NCBI GenBank assembly: GCA_030729445.1
Contig: JANQXJ010000032.1
Span: forward strand, 1 to 8,986
Reading direction: 5' to 3'
Length of the DNA: 8,986 nt
Source: Limnohabitans sp.
GTDB lineage: Bacteria; Pseudomonadota; Gammaproteobacteria; Burkholderiales; Burkholderiaceae_C
Shown: in pieces, positions 5,583 through 8,986 of the stretch
Layout of the letters: the number at the start of each line of letters is the position of its first letter
How positions within the stretch are numbered: position 1 is the first letter of the stretch
Program-made: the position numbers and the translations under genes
The notes under the pieces: model-generated
The model's input: only the letters and a program-made list of their open reading frames with translations
Database searches by the model: none
Told to the model about the DNA's origin: nothing

Positions 5583-6755
5583 TCAGTTTGCCCCTTGGCG
5601 TTTGGCCAAATCGCGCATCAGCGCACCCACGCCATAGGTCCAAGCCGGGGCCTGATCCGAGGTGGTGACCTGGTTGACCAAGGTGCCCAGTGGTGGGGTG
5701 GAAATGCTCACCACATCACCCACCACATGGGTGAAGCCCTGGCCCGGGCCGTGGCGGTCTTGTGTGGGGGCGAACATGGTGCCCAAAAACAGCATCATGC
5801 CGTCCGGGTACTGGTGGTATTTGCCCATGGCTTGGCCCGCCAAGTCCAGCGGGTCGCGGCTGATTTGGCTCAGCGCACTGCTGCCTTGCATCACAAAACC
5901 CTCTGGTCCTTGAACTTTCAGGCTCAGCTCGCATTGGCGCACGTCGTCGATGGTGAAGTGCTCGTCAAACAGCCGGATGAAGGGGCCGATGGCGCAGCTG
6001 GCGTTGTTGTCCTTGGCTTTGCCCAGCAGCAAGGCGCTGCGGCCTTCGAAATCGCGCAGGTTCACGTCGTTGCCCAGGGTGGCACCCACCACCTCGCCGC
6101 GCGAGTTGGCAGCCAGCACGATTTCGGGTTCGGGGTTGTTCCATTGACTGCCTGGGTGGATGCCCACCAATGCCCCGGAGCCGACCGCACTCATGGGTTG
6201 GGCCTTGGTGAAAATTTCAGCGTCCGGCCCGATGCCCACTTCCAAGTACTGTGACCACATGCCCTGGGCTAAAAGTACCTCTTTGAGTTTGACCGATTCA
6301 GGGGAGCCGGGCACCACGCTGCGCAGGTTATCGCCAATGACCGCCACCACCGCTTGACGCACGGCTTCGGCGCGGCTGGCGTCGCCCCGGGCTTGCTCTT
6401 CGATCACCCGCTCCAGCATGCTGGCCACAAACGTCACCCCAGCCGCTTTGACGGCTTGCAGGTCGCAGGGCGCCATGAACCAGGGCTGGTCAACCTGGCG
6501 CTGGGTTTCATCGCTGTTGGACAAGGCTTGGGCGGTGCTGGCCAGGCGCTTGGCTCGGCCTGATGCCAGGTAGGCGCGCACTTGGGCGGCGGCGTTGGGC
6601 AGTTCCAGCAAGTGGCTGGAGGTGGTGGCCAGACCCGACAGTTCCAGCACGTCTTGGGGGGTGACGGCTACCACAACAGGGCCAAGGTCCGGCACCCACA
6701 AACGACCGATCAGCAAGGCCTGGTGCGCATCTTGGGGTAATTGTGAGAGCAGCAT
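5583..6755 (-). CDS. Fumarylacetoacetate hydrolase (FAH) family protein, 2-keto-3-deoxy-pentonate dehydratase-like
   Basis: With the chosen start the protein has 390 residues. The C-terminal half carries the FAH fold: GIHPGSQWNNPEPEIVL (about 198-214, with Glu residues expected to bind the Mg2+ or Mn2+ ion), then GNDVNLRDFEGRSALLLGKA (228-247) and KDNNASCAIGPF (about 248-259). This pattern and the extra N-terminal domain match the subfamily that includes Caulobacter XylX and related 2-keto-3-deoxy-D-xylonate/L-arabonate dehydratases, rather than fumarylacetoacetase itself. The pentonate role is therefore inference, and no sugar dehydrogenase, transporter or other pathway gene is visible nearby. 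The frame is open to a TTG at 6803 with ATGs at 6797 and 6785, but only the ATG at 6753-6755 has a good ribosome binding site (AGGTG, 6 bases away). It is divergent from the OmpA-family gene. A perfect TTGACA lies on the minus strand at 6820-6825 but lacks a matching -10. Confidence 0.85.
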   Translation of the reverse strand: MLLSQLPQDAHQALLIGRLWVPDLGPVVVAVTPQDVLELSGLATTSSHLLELPNAAAQVRAYLASGRAKRLASTAQALSNSDETQRQVDQPWFMAPCDLQAVKAAGVTFVASMLERVIEEQARGDASRAEAVRQAVVAVIGDNLRSVVPGSPESVKLKEVLLAQGMWSQYLEVGIGPDAEIFTKAQPMSAVGSGALVGIHPGSQWNNPEPEIVLAANSRGEVVGATLGNDVNLRDFEGRSALLLGKAKDNNASCAIGPFIRLFDEHFTIDDVRQCELSLKVQGPEGFVMQGSSALSQISRDPLDLAGQAMGKYHQYPDGMMLFLGTMFAPTQDRHGPGQGFTHVVGDVVSISTPPLGTLVNQVTTSDQAPAWTYGVGALMRDLAKRQGAN

Positions 6756-6761
6756 GGTGAA

Positions 6762-6766
6762 CACCT
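6762..6766 (-). promoter_or_regulatory. Ribosome binding site that decides the FAH-family start
   Basis: AGGTG on the minus strand lies 6 bases before the ATG at 6753-6755. The three in-frame upstream starts (TTG at 6803, ATG at 6797 and 6785) lack any purine-rich sequence at the right distance. This supports a 390-residue protein beginning MLLSQLPQDAHQ. Confidence 0.6.
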
Positions 6767-6892
6767 GTTGGGCAAAAAAAAGCATGGTGTCAGACATCGG
6801 CAAGGGGCGCTGTCACCCATGTCAAGCCGCGGCCAAAGGAGGGTACTTCAATCAGATACCCACTGACGATGAGGGGTCCGGTGAAACGATTG

Positions 6893-6920
6893 CTTGCAAT
6901 TTATGTGGCTTGCCCCACAT
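6893..6920 (+). promoter_or_regulatory. Possible sigma-32-like promoter of the OmpA-family lipoprotein gene
   Basis: CTTGCAA (6893-6899) is followed after 13 bases by CCCCACAT (6913-6920), close to CTTGAAA-N11-16-CCCCATNT with one mismatch in each element. Transcription would start near 6927, about 54 bases before the ATG. The -10 CCCCAC is complementary to GTGGGG at 6923-6928, giving a 6-bp dyad with loop ATGA. No convincing sigma-70 -35/-10 pair was seen as an alternative. The match could be chance, since the region is G/C-run rich. Confidence 0.35.
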
Positions 6921-6980
6921 GAGTGGGGGTGGGGGTCGGTTAGATTTGGCCAAATACATCACTCACTTCAAGGATTGACC

Positions 6981-7631
6981 ATGACCCGAAAAAATACTGC
7001 TTTGACCTCTATCGGCGTTGCCGCATGCGCTGCCGCTGTTTTGTTAAGCGGTTGCGCCACCTCGACCCAAGAACAAAATGGGGCCGGAACAGGTGCCGTG
7101 ATCGGTGCCGTCGCCGGACAAATTTTGGGGCGCGACAGCAAGTCCACCGCCATTGGCGCCGGTCTGGGTGCCCTGGGTGGTTACATCTGGTCCAAAAACA
7201 TGGAAGACAAAAAGCGCGCCATGGAGCAGGCCACGGCCGGAACAGGCACTGTGGTCACACAAACAGCGGACAACCAACTCAAACTGAGCATCCCGAACGA
7301 TATTTCTTTTGATACCGGACGCGCTGACATCAAACCCAATCTGCGGCCCATCTTGGACCAGTTTGCGCAAGGCCTGAGCCAGCAAACCAGCATGGAAGTA
7401 CGCATCGTGGGCCACACCGACAGCACCGGCAGCGATGCCATCAACAACCCACTTTCGGTCAATCGTGCCCAAAGCGCCCGTGACTACCTGGTCGCTCGGG
7501 GTGTCAGCAGCAGCCGCATCAGCATCGATGGTCGTGGTTCACGCGAGCCGGTGGCCGACAACGGCACCGCAGATGGACGTGCACGCAACCGCCGCATCGA
7601 CATCTTCTTGGCCGAGCGAGGTCAAAGGTAA
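6981..7631 (+). CDS. OmpA-family outer-membrane lipoprotein, YiaD-like
   Basis: A 216-residue lipoprotein expected to sit in the outer membrane and hold it to peptidoglycan. A signal peptide of 24 residues ends in the lipobox LLSGC, with Cys25 as the lipidated residue. A glycine-zipper segment (about 34-68, GAVIGAVAGQILG and IGAGLGALGGYIW) follows, then an OmpA C-terminal domain (about 100-213). The latter has FDTGRADIKP (110-119), GHTDSTGSD (144-152, Asp147 expected to bind diaminopimelate), the helix NPLSVNRAQSARDYL (156-170) and NRRIDIFL (203-210, with the conserved Arg). The order matches E. coli YiaD. The frame is open 29 codons further upstream, but ATG 6981 has AAGGA at 6970-6974 and starts the signal peptide. 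The stop codon lies inside the last codons of the convergent MarR gene (10-base overlap). Confidence 0.95.
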   Translation: MTRKNTALTSIGVAACAAAVLLSGCATSTQEQNGAGTGAVIGAVAGQILGRDSKSTAIGAGLGALGGYIWSKNMEDKKRAMEQATAGTGTVVTQTADNQLKLSIPNDISFDTGRADIKPNLRPILDQFAQGLSQQTSMEVRIVGHTDSTGSDAINNPLSVNRAQSARDYLVARGVSSSRISIDGRGSREPVADNGTADGRARNRRIDIFLAERGQR

Positions 7632-8203
7632 ATTTTTTGGAGCAGCGCCAGCAGCGTTTTGCGCTGTGCTGGCGTGAGCTTGGCGGTTTTTTCGATTTCG
7701 AGCTCGGTGGCCGTCCGTTCGGCTTGGACCATCAGGGCCTGGCCTTTGGGGGTGGCATGCAGACCCACAGCACGCCCATCATGGGGGTGCGGCTTGCGTT
7801 CGATCAAACCGCGCGATTCCAGTGATTGGATCAGTCCCACCAGGTTGGGGGGCAAGAGGTTGAGCGTGGCGCACAACTGGCGAGAAGTCACGCCCGGGTT
7901 GTGGCGAATGGTGGACATCACCGAAAAATCCACGGGCTTCAATCCATAAGGGGCCAGTCGCTCCAAAAACAGTTCAATGATGCTCAGCGCTGCGCGGCGA
8001 GCGTTGTAGCCCATCAAAGTTTGTAAATAACTTGAGTCCACCTTGTCCACAGCTTGGTCTGCGGGCTTGGCGCGGGAGGCTCCTTCACGTCGCGCCTGAA
8101 CGGGTTGGGGCTCTGAATCAATTTCTAAGGCGGATGCGCCAGACGCAGTGATTTCGAGTCCCGAGGTTTTCAAGGCTGGTGGAGGTTTGGGTTGACGAGG
8201 CAT
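7622..8203 (-). CDS. MarR-family winged helix-turn-helix transcriptional regulator
   Basis: A 193-residue regulator. After a Pro/Ala-rich, probably disordered N-terminal extension of about 55 residues comes a MarR core (about 58-193): dimer helix YLQTLMGYNARRAALSIIEL (59-78), DFSVMSTIRHNPGVTSRQLC (92-111), recognition helix LLPPNLVGLIQSLESRGLI (116-134), and the wing with RKPHPHDGRAVGLHATPKG (136-154) containing the conserved D-x-R (Asp142, Arg144). Members bind palindromic operators as dimers and usually respond to aromatic or acyl ligands; the ligand here is unknown. No Shine-Dalgarno precedes the ATG at 8203, so the start is uncertain, and ATG at 8014 (Met64) would be too short for the core. 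It lies 24 bases after the acyl-CoA dehydrogenase gene on the same strand and is probably co-transcribed, which suggests but does not prove control of acyl-CoA metabolism. Confidence 0.92.
   Translation of the reverse strand: MPRQPKPPPALKTSGLEITASGASALEIDSEPQPVQARREGASRAKPADQAVDKVDSSYLQTLMGYNARRAALSIIELFLERLAPYGLKPVDFSVMSTIRHNPGVTSRQLCATLNLLPPNLVGLIQSLESRGLIERKPHPHDGRAVGLHATPKGQALMVQAERTATELEIEKTAKLTPAQRKTLLALLQKIYL
7646..7674. repeat. Hairpin-forming inverted repeat at the ompA-like/marR convergent ends
   Basis: CGCCAGCA (7646-7653) and TGCTGGCG (7667-7674) form a perfect 8-bp stem, extended by GCG/CGC with a 2-base bulge around a TTTTG loop. It is 15 bases past the stop of the lipoprotein gene and inside the last codons of the MarR gene. 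T6 (7633-7638) lies before it on the plus strand, not after it, so it is not a standard intrinsic terminator for either gene. It may protect a 3' end; this is inferred. Confidence 0.4.
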
Positions 8204-8227
8204 GGCGGCACAAAGATGAGTGCGCGA

Positions 8228-8986
8228 TTATGCCGCCACGCACTGTTGCACGATGATGAAGCTGCGCATTTGAAACTCAGGCAGCACCCAACTGCGCAAC
8301 GCTTGGCCGGGAGCACGCCAACGTGTATCGGCGTTGGGGGTGTCGGCCTGCACGCCTTCTTCGATGCGCAGCCAGGCCCAGTCCATCAGCACCAGCGCCA
8401 CAGCGCGCAAATAGTCGTCGGCCACCCGGTAGGCCAGCGCCGCGTCTTTGGGCGCGGCCTGCACAATTTGTTGTGTGATGGCACGCAGGGTCTGGAGGCG
8501 GGCCTGCGCAGGTGTGTGGGCTTTGCTGGCTTTGGCACCTGCCGGCAGGTCGGCCGTGATGGTGTCGAGCAACGCGTTCATGCCAACACCACCATCGGCC
8601 AGCACCTTGCGCACCAAGAGGTCGATCGCCTGGATCTCGTTGGTGCCTTCGTAAATCATGGCCACGCGGGCGTCGCGAACGATCTGCTCAATGCCCCATT
8701 CGCGCACATAGCCGTGGCCGCCAAACACCTGCAGGCAGTCGCTGCCGCCATGGAAGGCTTGGTGGGTGAACACCGATTTCATGACCGGCGTGACCAAGGC
8801 GCACCAACGCTGGGCGGCTGCTTGTGTGTCGGCATCAGGGCTGTGTTTGATCAGGTCAAGCTCTATCGCGGTGCGGTAAGCCAGCACACGACCGGCATCC
8901 ACCCAAGCGCGTTGTGTATCCAAAATTCGGCGCATGGCAGGGTGCTCGCCAATCAGGTCGGCTTCACCTGCGCTTTTGCCTTTGCC
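8228..8986 (-). CDS. Acyl-CoA dehydrogenase, C-terminal part (5' end outside window)
   Basis: The last 252 residues of a flavin-dependent acyl-CoA dehydrogenase, which introduces the alpha-beta double bond in acyl-CoA substrates. The reading frame runs to the right edge; the visible part starts with the loop GEADLIGEHPAMRRILDTQR (7-26), which is typical of the long (about 600-residue) subfamily that also includes DmdC-type enzymes. FAD-contact residues FGGHGYVREW are at 88-97 and YEGTNEIQAIDLL at 112-124, in which Glu113 is the expected catalytic base. Residues from about 147 onward form the extra C-terminal helical domain of the long subfamily (PF12806 type). The substrate cannot be told from this part. 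The MarR gene starts 24 bases downstream on the same strand. Confidence 0.95.
   Translation of the reverse strand, partial: GKGKSAGEADLIGEHPAMRRILDTQRAWVDAGRVLAYRTAIELDLIKHSPDADTQAAAQRWCALVTPVMKSVFTHQAFHGGSDCLQVFGGHGYVREWGIEQIVRDARVAMIYEGTNEIQAIDLLVRKVLADGGVGMNALLDTITADLPAGAKASKAHTPAQARLQTLRAITQQIVQAAPKDAALAYRVADDYLRAVALVLMDWAWLRIEEGVQADTPNADTRWRAPGQALRSWVLPEFQMRSFIIVQQCVAA

Noticed and set aside
6788..6825. Perfect -35 TTGACA (minus strand, 6820-6825) and three TGTCA repeats upstream of the FAH-family gene.
   Set aside because: No -10-like hexamer occurs 16-18 bases downstream of the TTGACA, and the five-base repeats are irregularly spaced, so neither a promoter nor an operator is supported.
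6841..6861. Inverted repeat GGGTA...TACCC in the gap between the divergent FAH-family and lipoprotein genes, as an operator.
   Set aside because: Only 5 bp with an 11-base spacer; easily expected by chance, and it overlaps no supported promoter.

Overview
The window reads as an ordinary stretch of a betaproteobacterial chromosome, most likely Burkholderiales and probably Comamonadaceae (Rhodoferax or Limnohabitans type). This placement is inferred from the high-GC codon use, the style of the DnaK, DnaJ and GrpE proteins, and an ABC transporter/DUF1854 gene pair typical of that order. Coding density is high, with nine genes (two cut by the window edges) and no rRNA, tRNA, CRISPR array, insertion sequence or prophage gene.

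Left edge (2-870, + strand): the C-terminal half of an ABC exporter ATPase is translationally coupled through an ATGA overlap to a small DUF1854 protein. Centre (1042-5495, - strand): a protein-folding block. Read in the direction of transcription it runs FKBP-type peptidyl-prolyl isomerase, terminator, grpE, dnaK, dnaJ. GrpE is the nucleotide exchange factor and DnaJ the J-domain co-chaperone of the DnaK Hsp70. grpE and dnaK each carry their own good match to a sigma-32 (RpoH) heat-shock promoter. A dispersed-type double hairpin repeat sits between them, and two palindromes separate dnaK from dnaJ. No CIRCE operator is visible, so control looks RpoH-based rather than HrcA-based.

Right part (5583-8986): a fumarylacetoacetate-hydrolase-fold enzyme (- strand) resembles the 2-keto-3-deoxy-pentonate dehydratases. 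It is divergent from a YiaD-like OmpA-family lipoprotein (+ strand). That gene converges on, and overlaps by 10 bases, a MarR-family regulator (- strand), which follows an acyl-CoA dehydrogenase cut by the right edge.

I found no convincing new multi-gene system. The items most worth a second look are non-coding: the hairpin doublet between grpE and dnaK, whose two arms differ only by compensatory base-pair changes; the dyad symmetry centred on the dnaK promoter -35; and a possible sigma-32-like promoter at the OmpA lipoprotein gene. Among the proteins, the DUF1854/ABC pair is the least understood.
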